A stretch of 64,000 bases of DNA from positions 913,210 through 977,209 of the forward strand of contig NZ_JARADB010000003.1 of assembly GCF_028765165.1 (NCBI RefSeq). Reading direction: 5' to 3'. This stretch comes from Paenibacillus sp. MAHUQ-63. GTDB taxonomy: Bacteria; Bacillota; Bacilli; Paenibacillales; NBRC-103111. This document shows, piece after piece, positions 54,867 to 63,529 of this stretch; position 1 is the stretch's first letter; every line of letters starts with the position of its first letter. A program made the position numbers and the translations under genes. A model generated the notes under the pieces. That model did not search any database. It was not told the DNA's origin and saw only the letters and a program-made list of their open reading frames with translations.

Positions 54867-55026
54867 CGAATGAATCCTCCCATATAATTGGATTGCCTTA
54901 CACGAGGATCATAGCACACCATTTTCGCACATATGAACGTCCAAATAGGCGTTTAACGTGCCGTTTTTCCACTTATGGAGCAATGATTCATTTCTCCGCC
55001 ATGATGCAAATAGCCATCATGCACGG
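54857..55026 (-). promoter_or_regulatory. Control region of the ABC-aldolase operon (copy 1 of a duplicated region)
   Basis: It contains an extended -10 TGCTATGAT (54908-54916, minus strand) with a poor -35, typical of activator-dependent promoters. Two direct repeats GCATGATGGC and GCATCATGGC (55013-55022 and 54998-55007, minus sense) lie 15 bases apart. It is about 80% identical to 60317-60486 by eye, at a constant offset of 5,460 bases for the first 120 positions. Confidence 0.75.
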
Positions 55027-55045
55027 TATCGAAGGCAGGCTGCTT

Positions 55046-55090
55046 CGTCGGTTCTTAGAAAAAACCGCCAGGAAACGGTTCCTCCCGACG
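55046..55090 (-). terminator. Terminator after the SLH sialidase-like gene
   Basis: Outer CGTCGG/CCGACG pairing encloses a short AACCG/CGGTT stem followed by TTTTTTC on the minus strand. It lies about 140 bases after the stop at 55232. Confidence 0.6.
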
Positions 55091-55154
55091 GTCTACTAGC
55101 AATCGTGCCGATAGCGGAACTGAAGTTCACTATTTGAAGAAAAACGTAAATTGC

Positions 55155-55213
55155 GGCTATTCAAGGAAATAGCAAACCATAGTTCATAGCAAACCATAGT
55201 TCCCTGAATAGCC
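55155..55213. repeat. Long hairpin with 17-bp perfect tandem repeat in its loop
   Basis: Fourteen-base arms (GGCTATTCAAGGAA with TTCCCTGAATAGCC, one mismatch) enclose two perfect tandem copies of ATAGCAAACCATAGTTC at 55169-55185 and 55186-55202. It lies directly after the SLH sialidase-like gene. Confidence 0.75.
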
Positions 55214-55231
55214 CCTGACATGTAAGTCATA

Positions 55232-58200
55232 TTATTTCAGCCATTTCAAAACCCTGTAAACGATGGTCGCCACTTCTGCTCTTGTTGCTTTGCCTTCCGG
55301 ATGAATCCTGTTGTCACTCCCCTCGACGATTCCCGCTTTCACAAGGGCAGCGACGCTTTCTTGGGCATATTCTGCAATGCCAGATGCATCCTTAAAGGCC
55401 TTTAAATCGTCACGGTTACCTTGCAGCGATAACTTTCCTGCCTTTTCAAGAGCTCTGGAAATAAGCACCATCAAATCCTGTCTGCTAATTTCCTCAAGCG
55501 GGTTAAACTTGTTACCGCCAACCCCTTCTGTAATTCCTAGAGCTTTCGCTATTCCCAGAGCTTCATAATAATAATCGTCTTGATTCACATCATCGAAGTT
55601 GCTGCCGAATTCCGCTTTCAGTCCTAAAGCTCTTACAACCATCAATAAAATATCAGCCCTTGCTATATTTTTCTCAGGTGAGAAGGACTGCTCCGAGGTT
55701 CCGTTGACGATGCCTTTGCTTGCCAACGCTTCGATGGCTTCTTGAGCCCATAAATAGTTATCCTTTACATCTGTAAATACAGGCTTTGGAGTTGTGTCAG
55801 GCTGCTTCGTCGGTGGATCGACAGGAGGTTGCTGAGTTACAGGCGGCACTACGGGTGGCGTTGTTGAACTGCCGCTGCCGCTGCTGCTGCCTCCACCTCC
55901 ACCGTTGCTGCCGCCGCTGCTTCCCAGCACTTTGACGATTGCCGTTCCGGAGGCTATGTTGCTTCCGTCAATCACTTTTGCCGTCATGATGGCGGTACCG
56001 ACACTTTTGGCTGTAACCTCGCCCTTCTCGCTCACCGAAGCCACATTCTCATCGCTTGAGCTCCAATGGATGGATTGAATATTGGAATCTTCCGGCGCAA
56101 TTGCTGCAGCCAACGTGCTGGACTGACCTCTTTGCAGCGTCATCTCAGCCGGTGTGACAATAACGCTTGCAGCAGGAATTCTGACCTCTACATTCGCTGT
56201 CTTGGTAAAGCTGCCGTCAAGTGTTTGCGCTGTGATGACAGCAGTGCCTTTATGAACGGCCGTAACAATACCATCCGGGTCTACAGTAGCAATATTGGGG
56301 TCGCTTGAACTCCATAGGACCGTCTTATTCGTTGTATCGCTTGGGGATACCGTCGCAATCAGTTCTTCAGATTGTCCCTTGAACAGAGCAAGCTGGGTCA
56401 GATTTAACGCTATGCTTTGAGCCGCAACCGCGTTGGGATCCTGATAGAGATATACGCTCAACGGTGCTTTGAAGAACGGCAGCATATCGCTTGTTACACC
56501 CTGCGGAAGCTTGGTTTCATCCACGACGCCGGTAAAGTTGCTAATGAGAGAATTAAGTTTATAATTCGCTTTAATAGCCGCAACATCCCAATTCACCGGC
56601 AAATCCACGGAAGGAAGATCAGCATTCGCTGCCCCCGGCTTATAGGAGGTATAAGCTTTAATTGTAGATGGGAACAGGGCTTTAATCGCGTGATCGGATG
56701 CCGTCTGGATGTTGAAAGATGCAGGAACCGCAATTTCACGGTCGATGCTTTCATATTCCCTGATAACGTTTACATCATCGCCCTGCTTAATCCAATCCTC
56801 GGTAATTCGGGCGAAGGTAATATTTTTAAAGCTGCCTAAGGATTGATTGGCAGAGTCCTTATCAAGCGGAGAGAAGAACCGGCTGAAGCTGATCAGGATA
56901 TCCCCGTTATCTCCTTGCGTGATCGCCGGATAATGGTAGCTTCCCGTACTGCTTCTAGTATCCAGGGCAAGATGCCTTCGGTATGTCCACGTTTTCCCTT
57001 CATCGTCCGAGAGGGCGACGGCCAACGTGTTCCGGTTCGATTCCGTATCTACGTGAACGAAGGCCCAATTGCCGCTCTTCAGCTGCAGCAGATCGTGCCC
57101 TACACCCGGATCCTGCAGTTCAGGAACATCCTTGACCGTTGACCATGTCAAGCCCTTGTCTTTGGACTCGGAAGCCACGACACGATAAGGTCTTGGACCG
57201 TTGTCACGCATATAAGCCACAATCGTGCCGTCTGTTCTTTGAGCCATCGTGGCCTGGATATTGGCGATACCTACGATCGGTTCGCTCATCTCCCAGCGAA
57301 TCGAGTTATCCGCAAGAGGTTGGGATGGATCGTACTCCGTGAAAGCCATTATGCTCATTTCCAGCATGTCTGAATACAGGGGCAGCAGCAAACGAACTTT
57401 GCCGTTGCCTAAATCTACCGCGAACGGCTTATCCTTGGTTTGCCAACCGAGTCGGCGGGCGTACGGATAACCTGAACGAGGCTCCGTCATGGTGTCCGCT
57501 ACTGTCGGCGCATACAGATATTTCGTTGGGTCGCCGCCGATCAATTGCATCGTCTGTGTGACTAAACCGTCAAATTCGGCTCCATTTACTCGACGGCTCA
57601 TACCTGCTCCGCCATCTGCAACCGGTTTGAACAAATACTCCTTTTGCTCATCAAGCTTGGCTTTCACCGTATTCACGAAGCCTTTGGCCAACTCTTGGCG
57701 CGCTACAACCGGTGCTGTGGCCCAAGACGGTCTGGATGCTGCTCCGGCTCTGTCATCGAGCGACAGACTTATATGATCATCCGCACTGTTCGGATTGACG
57801 ACGACGCCTATATTTTTACCAAGCTTAATGCCAACATTCTCAGAAAATGTCCAATTCGGCGCTTTGTTGCCAACCTCTTCAAGCTCATAGCTGCCCTTCT
57901 CGGCATAAGCATATCGAGGCTGCGAAGTTTGCCATCTGCCCGCCAATACGGGGTACCAGAAAAACCAGAGCCGGTCCCCGGAATCCACATAAACGACAGG
58001 ATTAATATCCGCAATATCTTGCGCGTCGGTTACGGTGAACGGCTTCATCCACGTTTTTCCGCCATCCGTGGAACGTGCTCCCATAATCCGTGTTGTCGTC
58101 GCATCCCGTTCGCCATTCCCCTGAAACCAGACGCACAGCAATTCTCCGCTTGGCAATTCAGCAATGCTGCTGCCGTGTACGTGGTCGCCTGTAGCGCCGT

Positions 58201-58342
58201 TATCCTTGATGGGATTGAAAATACTTACAGCTCGATCGGATAAGTTGAATGTTCCCGCAGCAGCAAAGGCTGGAACTATACTGGTTGCAGAGATCGCTAT
58301 ACAAACAGACAGTGAAGTTAGTAACTTGAATTTCCTGTTCAT
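55232..58342 (-). CDS. SLH-anchored BNR sialidase-like enzyme with Ig-like (Big_2) domains
   Basis: 1,036 residues from the ATG at 58342 (AAAGGAG eight bases before it; the in-frame start at 58360 would overlap the preceding stop). A signal peptide ending 'SIVPAFAA' precedes a BNR/sialidase-like propeller (about 40-560) with Asp-box motifs 'ARSTDGGKTW', 'SESKDKGLTW' and 'LSDDEGKTW' and the start 'SSIAELPSGELLCVWFQGNGERDATTT'. Two bacterial Ig-like Big_2 domains follow (about 645-805), a Gly/Ser/Pro linker, and three SLH modules (about 855-1036) for cell-wall attachment. I do not see the arginine 'RIP' motif of true sialidases, so the substrate may be another acidic or deoxy sugar. Second gene of an operon with the enzyme at 58357-60222. 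Confidence 0.85.
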   Translation of the reverse strand: MNRKFKLLTSLSVCIAISATSIVPAFAAAGTFNLSDRAVSIFNPIKDNGATGDHVHGSSIAELPSGELLCVWFQGNGERDATTTRIMGARSTDGGKTWMKPFTVTDAQDIADINPVVYVDSGDRLWFFWYPVLAGRWQTSQPRYAYAEKGSYELEEVGNKAPNWTFSENVGIKLGKNIGVVVNPNSADDHISLSLDDRAGAASRPSWATAPVVARQELAKGFVNTVKAKLDEQKEYLFKPVADGGAGMSRRVNGAEFDGLVTQTMQLIGGDPTKYLYAPTVADTMTEPRSGYPYARRLGWQTKDKPFAVDLGNGKVRLLLPLYSDMLEMSIMAFTEYDPSQPLADNSIRWEMSEPIVGIANIQATMAQRTDGTIVAYMRDNGPRPYRVVASESKDKGLTWSTVKDVPELQDPGVGHDLLQLKSGNWAFVHVDTESNRNTLAVALSDDEGKTWTYRRHLALDTRSSTGSYHYPAITQGDNGDILISFSRFFSPLDKDSANQSLGSFKNITFARITEDWIKQGDDVNVIREYESIDREIAVPASFNIQTASDHAIKALFPSTIKAYTSYKPGAANADLPSVDLPVNWDVAAIKANYKLNSLISNFTGVVDETKLPQGVTSDMLPFFKAPLSVYLYQDPNAVAAQSIALNLTQLALFKGQSEELIATVSPSDTTNKTVLWSSSDPNIATVDPDGIVTAVHKGTAVITAQTLDGSFTKTANVEVRIPAASVIVTPAEMTLQRGQSSTLAAAIAPEDSNIQSIHWSSSDENVASVSEKGEVTAKSVGTAIMTAKVIDGSNIASGTAIVKVLGSSGGSNGGGGGSSSGSGSSTTPPVVPPVTQQPPVDPPTKQPDTTPKPVFTDVKDNYLWAQEAIEALASKGIVNGTSEQSFSPEKNIARADILLMVVRALGLKAEFGSNFDDVNQDDYYYEALGIAKALGITEGVGGNKFNPLEEISRQDLMVLISRALEKAGKLSLQGNRDDLKAFKDASGIAEYAQESVAALVKAGIVEGSDNRIHPEGKATRAEVATIVYRVLKWLK

Positions 58343-58356
58343 CTGCATGACTCCTT

Positions 58357-60222
58357 TCATTGGGTGACCTTAACGATGAATTTGCAAATAGTTCCATACC
58401 GGTTGCTTACTGCGGTAATCATTGCAGTTCCCGGCGCCATGGCTTGGACAATCCCGGTCGCGGGGTTCGTCACAGCTACAGCAGGCATGTCTGAAGTCAA
58501 TGTTAGCGTATCGACCGACGCATAAGACGATTGTCCGCCTACCGTTAGATTGTAGGTCAGCTGAGAAGTGTCTCCTACTTTCAGTTCCATTGACGGCAAC
58601 ATGGTAACACTATCCATAGACAGTGAACTTCCAGCGCCGTAAGTTGCAGTCAGCACAGAATCGAACAGCATCCCAATCTCGCTGCTGGCGATTCTGGAGA
58701 AGCCAATCGTTCTGTCCTCACCGCCGGATGCAGGCATTTTGTATGTATAGTTCATCAAAGCGTTCCCGGCCCGGTCAACGACAACCGACGGATATTCATA
58801 GCTCTCGCCATTATTCATGCCATCCTTCACCATGATTGGCTTCCAAGTCAATCCTTCATCGGAAGAAAGCAATAAACTGAAAGAATTTCTATTTCCGTCT
58901 TGTTTAGGCTTAACTGCGCTGCGTGAGGTTTCTTGATTGGAGGCTAACAACCAGTCGCCATTCGGAAGCTTGGAAAGTTCAAATCCGCCATCGTTTTTCA
59001 AATAAGGATCGACTTTCGGAACACTCCACGTAGCTCCGTAATCGGCAGATTCCGAATATGTCGTGTGCCAAGCCATGCGCCCGTTGCGGCCGTCTAACTT
59101 ACCGCTTCGGAAATAACCGCGAATCGTGCCGTCCTGCTTTTGAATCAGCGACCCTTGAATCGTACCGGATCCGACTATAGGATCGCTGAATTTCCAGGTG
59201 ATGCCGTGATCGTCGGTATAGGCGCAAACGGAGTTTGCCAATGAGTCTGAATATAACGGCAAAATTAATCGTTTGGTTACGCCATCTGCAAGTGTGACTT
59301 CAATCGGTTTATTTTTCGTTTGCCAGCCCAATCTGCGGTATATAGGTCCCCATGTATTCACATCGTTGTCTGCACCGGAAGAACGCTCAATCGAATTTTT
59401 CATAATTGAAGGTTCTTTAACGGAGACTCCCGTGGTCAGCATGGTGATGATTTCATCTGTTCTCCCCGCATAGACATCGTCGTAAGGCTTGGCGGATTTC
59501 AAATACGCAACGTACGCCTCATATTTATTTCTCATCTGAACAACAAAAGAGTCTGTAATATAACGAGTAGCGCCGCCAAACCGCGTCGTTACCGGGACAT
59601 ATTGTGACGGGTCCAGATACGTTGCGGCAGTCACGGAATTGGGATTAACAAACTTAATTTCAGCGCCCTTGATGCCATAGGTCCACTGGCCATTCACGTA
59701 TTTGCCTTCGCCAAACATGCCCTCACCGACATTGGTGTATAAGGGCTGCGGATAGTGCCACTTCGCATTACCGCCATTGCGGGCGGCGTACTCATAGTTG
59801 CCCATGTCGGCATACATAAATTTTGTTTGCGTAGATACCCACTGGCCATTGTAGATGACGCCGTAGAACAACCATAGCCGCTGTTGGCTATCGACGAAAA
59901 GAACCGGATTGTTATCCGGGAAATCCCATGTATCATAAACAACAAATGGTTCTGTCCAAGTTGTCCCGCCATCTTTCGAACGGGAACCGATCAGTTTGGT
60001 CAAATTCCCATCTCTTTCTCCGTTTCCGTTAAACCAGACAGAGAAAAGCGTGCCATCCGGCAGTTCTACCATCGTGGAACCATGATTAGCAATTTTGTCG
60101 ACAGGCATCATGTTAGAATGGCTAATGCCCTGCGGTGCCGCCGCATCTGCAGCTACAGAACTAAACATGCTGACGATTAACATAATAGACAATAAGAGGG
60201 TTAATTCTTTCATCTTCTTCAA
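58357..60222 (-). CDS. Secreted BNR sialidase-like enzyme without surface anchor
   Basis: 621 residues. TTG start at 60222 with AAAGGA upstream (an ATG three codons later is possible). A signal peptide ('LLLSIMLIVSMFSSVAADA') precedes a sialidase-like propeller with Asp boxes 'SRSKDGGTTW', 'TDDHGITW', 'SESADYGATW' and 'LSSDEGLTW'. The opening 'STMVELPDGTLFSVWFNGNGERDGN' is shared with the downstream paralogue. A C-terminal Ig-like domain (about 535-621) has the Big_2 ending 'GIVQAMAPGTAMITAVS'. It has no SLH modules, so it is probably released. Its stop is just before the ribosome site of the SLH paralogue, so the two are coupled. Confidence 0.83.
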   Translation of the reverse strand: MKKMKELTLLLSIMLIVSMFSSVAADAAAPQGISHSNMMPVDKIANHGSTMVELPDGTLFSVWFNGNGERDGNLTKLIGSRSKDGGTTWTEPFVVYDTWDFPDNNPVLFVDSQQRLWLFYGVIYNGQWVSTQTKFMYADMGNYEYAARNGGNAKWHYPQPLYTNVGEGMFGEGKYVNGQWTYGIKGAEIKFVNPNSVTAATYLDPSQYVPVTTRFGGATRYITDSFVVQMRNKYEAYVAYLKSAKPYDDVYAGRTDEIITMLTTGVSVKEPSIMKNSIERSSGADNDVNTWGPIYRRLGWQTKNKPIEVTLADGVTKRLILPLYSDSLANSVCAYTDDHGITWKFSDPIVGSGTIQGSLIQKQDGTIRGYFRSGKLDGRNGRMAWHTTYSESADYGATWSVPKVDPYLKNDGGFELSKLPNGDWLLASNQETSRSAVKPKQDGNRNSFSLLLSSDEGLTWKPIMVKDGMNNGESYEYPSVVVDRAGNALMNYTYKMPASGGEDRTIGFSRIASSEIGMLFDSVLTATYGAGSSLSMDSVTMLPSMELKVGDTSQLTYNLTVGGQSSYASVDTLTLTSDMPAVAVTNPATGIVQAMAPGTAMITAVSNRYGTICKFIVKVTQ

Positions 60223-60316
60223 ACGGGGTCACGTCCTTTCATATTGTTCAAAAACTACCCTTTAATGCCTGTCTCATTGCGTGTGAATACGTTTCGCCGA
60301 TATATCGTCCCCAGTT

Positions 60317-60486
60317 TTTATTTCATCGAAAAAAGCCTCCCATGCCATTGGTTTGTCTTACACGAGGAGCATAGCATACCATTTTTGCGCATTTGAATAT
60401 CCAAATTGGCGTTGAAAGCACCGTTTATCCGCTATTTGGGCTTGATTCATTTGTCCGCTATGATGCAAAAAGTCATATTGCACGAT
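60317..60486 (-). promoter_or_regulatory. Control region of the sialidase-like operon (copy 2 of the duplicated region)
   Basis: About 80% identical to 54857-55026. It keeps the extended -10 region (AGCATA complement at 60368-60373) and the two 15-base-spaced direct-repeat half-sites (60457-60466 and 60472-60481). Confidence 0.75.
60318..60326 (-). pseudogene. Vestigial binding-protein start: ATG-AAA-TAA
   Basis: Within copy 2 of the control region, the ribosome site GGGAGG and start ATG-AAA match the binding-protein gene start at 54866, but the third codon TCA is TAA here. Following bases still resemble the gene (AAAACTGGGG versus AAAAAAGGGG). The rest of the gene is absent, and the sialidase-like gene starts about 100 bases on. 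Confidence 0.6.
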
Positions 60487-60524
60487 AAAAAAATCACACC
60501 TTGACCCGATCCAACATTAATTTA

Positions 60525-60553
60525 TTGACGACTATACGCTTAACTGATATATT
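60525..60553 (+). promoter_or_regulatory. Sigma-A promoter for the 450-residue secreted protein
   Basis: TTGACG (60525-60530), 17-base spacer, TATATT (60548-60553), 54 bases before the start at 60608. Confidence 0.65.
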
Positions 60554-60607
60554 TCAATAAAACATACTATTCCTATATGAATTAGTACACGGAGGTGTTT
60601 CATTCTT

Positions 60608-61960
60608 ATGAAATCATTGAAATCATTGAAATCCCGCAAGCCCTTGCAGATCGCCATTCTAACAGCTGTCCTCTTATCCGCAGTAAACCCAATAAGCAGT
60701 GCGGTGGCAGCGAGCGATTCGGCCGTCTCTTACAAGCAGTTTTTGAATGACCAGTATGCCATCACCTTGTCCAACGCCTTGTCCAAAGGTGATTTCATTA
60801 TCGCAGTGAATCGCATCTTAAAAGCGGAAGCGAAAGCGAAGGATCAAACCCCTGTATTCACAGACGTGCCAAAGGAAAGTCCTTATTACGAAGCAGCGCT
60901 TGCTTTGCACGAGAAAGGGATTTTATCCGCAGGCAAGCTCCAGGGGGATCTGCCGCTTACCCAACTGCAGGCGACCTTCATCGCCTTAAAAGCCTCCGGC
61001 TTGAAGGAACTTGCTTATACTTATCCCAAGGATAAAATCAAAGAGGCTCTGGCTAAAGTACATATCGACTACGAACAAAACAATCAGCTAACGCTGCAAG
61101 CCGCACAAGAGCTGGCTGCCGCAATTGATACCGGTCTTGTCTCTTCCGGCTTTGAAGCTGATGCGGCGGCTAGCGAAAGCTTCGCAAACGAACTGCTTGG
61201 TAAGATTCTTACGTTCAAGGGACAATACAAGCATTATCTTGGAACGACTTCCGATGATGATATTTTCCGTAAAATAAACGATGCCTGGCATACGGAGGAT
61301 CTAATTTCATCAACCGAGCTGCGGTCTGTCTTCGATGAAGCTTTGAAGAAGAATCTTGTTACCGGCTATAACTTGAAGGATTCTCGTTTCGATGCAAACT
61401 TTGAGCCGAAGCTTTCACTCACCTACGGACATTCTGACATTACGCACGCGATTCAGTTAATCGGATTGCTGCGCAGCGAGAACATCCAGGCCAAAGTACA
61501 GCTGGAGCCCAAAACGTCAGCATTCATCTATTTGAAAGAATGGGGCGAGCCGACACAATCCGATGATTATCAAGTCGTCCAAATCGAGAACGGCAATTTC
61601 ATAGCCTATGCCAAGGAATACGACATTGAATTCGAATTCGATAATGCGGAGCAAAAGAACAAGTTCCAACAGATCATTTTCCAATATGCCAAAAAGAACA
61701 GCGATGATCAGACAGGACTCCTATATTCATCTTGGTGGCAGCCGCTCTACTATTCCTTGACCGATGTGAAAGACTATAAAGTGATTGCTAACAATAAAGT
61801 CACGAAAGGCCATTATTATGCACAGTCCTTCTCCCTTAGCGATAAATCTGAGGAAGTTGTTACGGGCCTCAAGAAAATCAACGCCGGCTTGAACGTCGAC
61901 TCTTATAAGTTCTGGGTGGACGAACCCTTCTACAATTATTTGCTGGGCGATTTTAAATAA
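60608..61960 (+). CDS. Secreted protein of unknown function with SLH-like N-terminal segment
   Basis: 450 residues; GGAGGTG about ten bases before the ATG. The first codons contain a nine-base tandem repeat (AAATCATTG, two full copies and a partial third) giving K-S-L repeats before the signal peptide ('IAILTAVLLSAVNPISSAVAA'). Residues about 75-135 ('TPVFTDVPKESPYYEAALALHEKGILSAGKLQGDLPLTQLQATFIALKASGL') resemble a degenerate SLH module. The rest (about 200-450) is mixed alpha/beta without a domain I recognise; similar proteins of unknown role occur in Paenibacillus genomes. It is divergent from the sialidase-like operon and has its own promoter and terminator. Confidence 0.75.
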   Translation: MKSLKSLKSRKPLQIAILTAVLLSAVNPISSAVAASDSAVSYKQFLNDQYAITLSNALSKGDFIIAVNRILKAEAKAKDQTPVFTDVPKESPYYEAALALHEKGILSAGKLQGDLPLTQLQATFIALKASGLKELAYTYPKDKIKEALAKVHIDYEQNNQLTLQAAQELAAAIDTGLVSSGFEADAAASESFANELLGKILTFKGQYKHYLGTTSDDDIFRKINDAWHTEDLISSTELRSVFDEALKKNLVTGYNLKDSRFDANFEPKLSLTYGHSDITHAIQLIGLLRSENIQAKVQLEPKTSAFIYLKEWGEPTQSDDYQVVQIENGNFIAYAKEYDIEFEFDNAEQKNKFQQIIFQYAKKNSDDQTGLLYSSWWQPLYYSLTDVKDYKVIANNKVTKGHYYAQSFSLSDKSEEVVTGLKKINAGLNVDSYKFWVDEPFYNYLLGDFK

Positions 61961-61973
61961 AAATAATGTAAAT

Positions 61974-62021
61974 AGAGGCAGCCTTGGACCGGAAAATATA
62001 GTCCTGGGCTGCCTCTGTTTT
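61974..62021. terminator. Bidirectional terminator between convergent genes
   Basis: Stem AGAGGCAGCCTTGGAC/GTCCTGGGCTGCCTCT (one mismatch) followed by GTTTTA on the plus strand and TATTTACATTATTTTT on the minus strand. It serves the secreted-protein gene and the sulfatase gene. Confidence 0.85.
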
Positions 62022-62032
62022 ATGTCTATGCT

Positions 62033-63529
62033 TCAGTTCACATCAAAGTCAGACACGCCCCGCGCCAGGTTGAACTGCCTGATCCGAGTAAGCGGCCTCT
62101 CGGCGAACGGGTAGCTCCGCAGGCTGCTGCCCGACATCGCCGGAGCGAGCGCCGGATGCCGGGCTGCCTCCTCGGCTGCAACTCTCCGCAGATCGGCAGC
62201 GATATCAGGATGGCGGCCGCTTAGCTCTACTAGCTCCTGCGGATCTTCTCCAAGGTGAAACAATTGCTCGCGTCCCCCGTTGGACATGTAGATATACTTC
62301 CAATCAGCATGGCGCACCATCAATTTAAAAGTCGGCTTCCCTGGCTGACCGTACCAGCCGAACAGGTACTCCCTAGGTGATGACACCCCTTTCAATATCC
62401 CCAGCACGTCGACTCCATCCCGGGTTTCCGTCCTGCCGGCGGCATGGGTGGCGATCGCGAAAAGATCCGTCAAACATACGAGGTCATCCCGTTTTCCGTG
62501 GCTGGTGATCCGCTCGGGCCAACTGAGGAAGAACGGTACCCGTGCCGAAGCTTCGAAGAAGCTTTCCTTCTGCCAGGCATGGTGATCCCCCATATGATCG
62601 CCATGATCGCTGAAGAAGACGATCAGCGTATTGTCGGCATCCCCCCGGCTTTCAACCGCATCGAGAATGCGGCCGACACATTGGTCGATATACGTGATCT
62701 CCCCATAATATCGGGCCTTCAGGGCACGTGCACGGGGATCGTCAATGTCCTCAGCCCAGATCAAATGATTCATCCACGGCAGCTGTTCATCCATGAAGTC
62801 TACATCCCGGTCTCCGCGAACAGGGTTCGGCATCGCATCGGGGTTATACATCCTGTTGAAGGGTACCGGCGGGGCAAGCGGGGGATGCGGTCCGATGAAG
62901 GAGACGAATCCGAAATACGGACGATGATCCGTATGGTTGTTAATGAGCTCCACGGCTTGGTCCGCAACCCACGCCTCCACCGTCAGCCTGGCGGGCAGCG
63001 GGCTGACTTGCGGCATGTAATACATGTCCGTGCGCTCCCCATGCAGCTGGTCAATGTGAGCATATTCGGGATGACGCTCCCGAATATAGCGGGCATAGTC
63101 GTCACCGGCTTCCTGCTCCGGCGTATCGAACAGCTCCTCGCTGCGCAACTGCACCTCGTAGCCGAGCTCTTCGTCCCACGGATCCGTGTGGAACTTGCCT
63201 ACGCCGAAGGTGCGATAGCCCAATTGGGCCATGGTGCGAGGCAAATAAGCCCCGCACCGTTCCTCATGGTTGGCAGGTTGACCTGTCGGCGGCTGGAAAC
63301 CGCCATTGTCGTAGTAACCGGTGTTATAAGGCTCCCTGCCGGTCCGGATCGTATAACGGGCAGGCACACATACAGGACAAGACGAATACGCCCTTTGGTA
63401 AACCAGCCCGCGCTGTGCTAGACGGTCGAGATGGGGTGTACGGACGATCCCGTTGCCGTAGGCGCCGATCGAATCGGCTCGCAGCTGGTCGCACATCATC
63501 AATAGAATGTTCGGTTGTTTCATCCTCAT
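62033..63529 (-). CDS. Type I sulfatase, intracellular
   Basis: 498 residues without a signal peptide. The formylglycine motif C54-V-P-A-R58 followed by 'YTIRTGR' is intact (Cys-type, needing an FGE-type or anSME maturase from elsewhere). Metal ligands are in 'LLMMCDQLRADSIG' and 'VFFSDHGDHMGDH', and 'HAWQKESFFEASARVPFFLSWP' is typical of choline-sulfatase/heparan-type members. It should remove sulfate esters from imported sugars in the cytoplasm. Its ATG overlaps the stop of the upstream binding-protein gene by four bases, so uptake and desulfation are coupled. Confidence 0.92.
   Translation of the reverse strand: MRMKQPNILLMMCDQLRADSIGAYGNGIVRTPHLDRLAQRGLVYQRAYSSCPVCVPARYTIRTGREPYNTGYYDNGGFQPPTGQPANHEERCGAYLPRTMAQLGYRTFGVGKFHTDPWDEELGYEVQLRSEELFDTPEQEAGDDYARYIRERHPEYAHIDQLHGERTDMYYMPQVSPLPARLTVEAWVADQAVELINNHTDHRPYFGFVSFIGPHPPLAPPVPFNRMYNPDAMPNPVRGDRDVDFMDEQLPWMNHLIWAEDIDDPRARALKARYYGEITYIDQCVGRILDAVESRGDADNTLIVFFSDHGDHMGDHHAWQKESFFEASARVPFFLSWPERITSHGKRDDLVCLTDLFAIATHAAGRTETRDGVDVLGILKGVSSPREYLFGWYGQPGKPTFKLMVRHADWKYIYMSNGGREQLFHLGEDPQELVELSGRHPDIAADLRRVAAEEAARHPALAPAMSGSSLRSYPFAERPLTRIRQFNLARGVSDFDVN

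Noticed and set aside
62444..63421. 325-codon plus-strand ORF
   Set aside because: Exactly opposite the sulfatase gene, no ribosome site, and an Arg/Ile-rich product typical of an antisense shadow.
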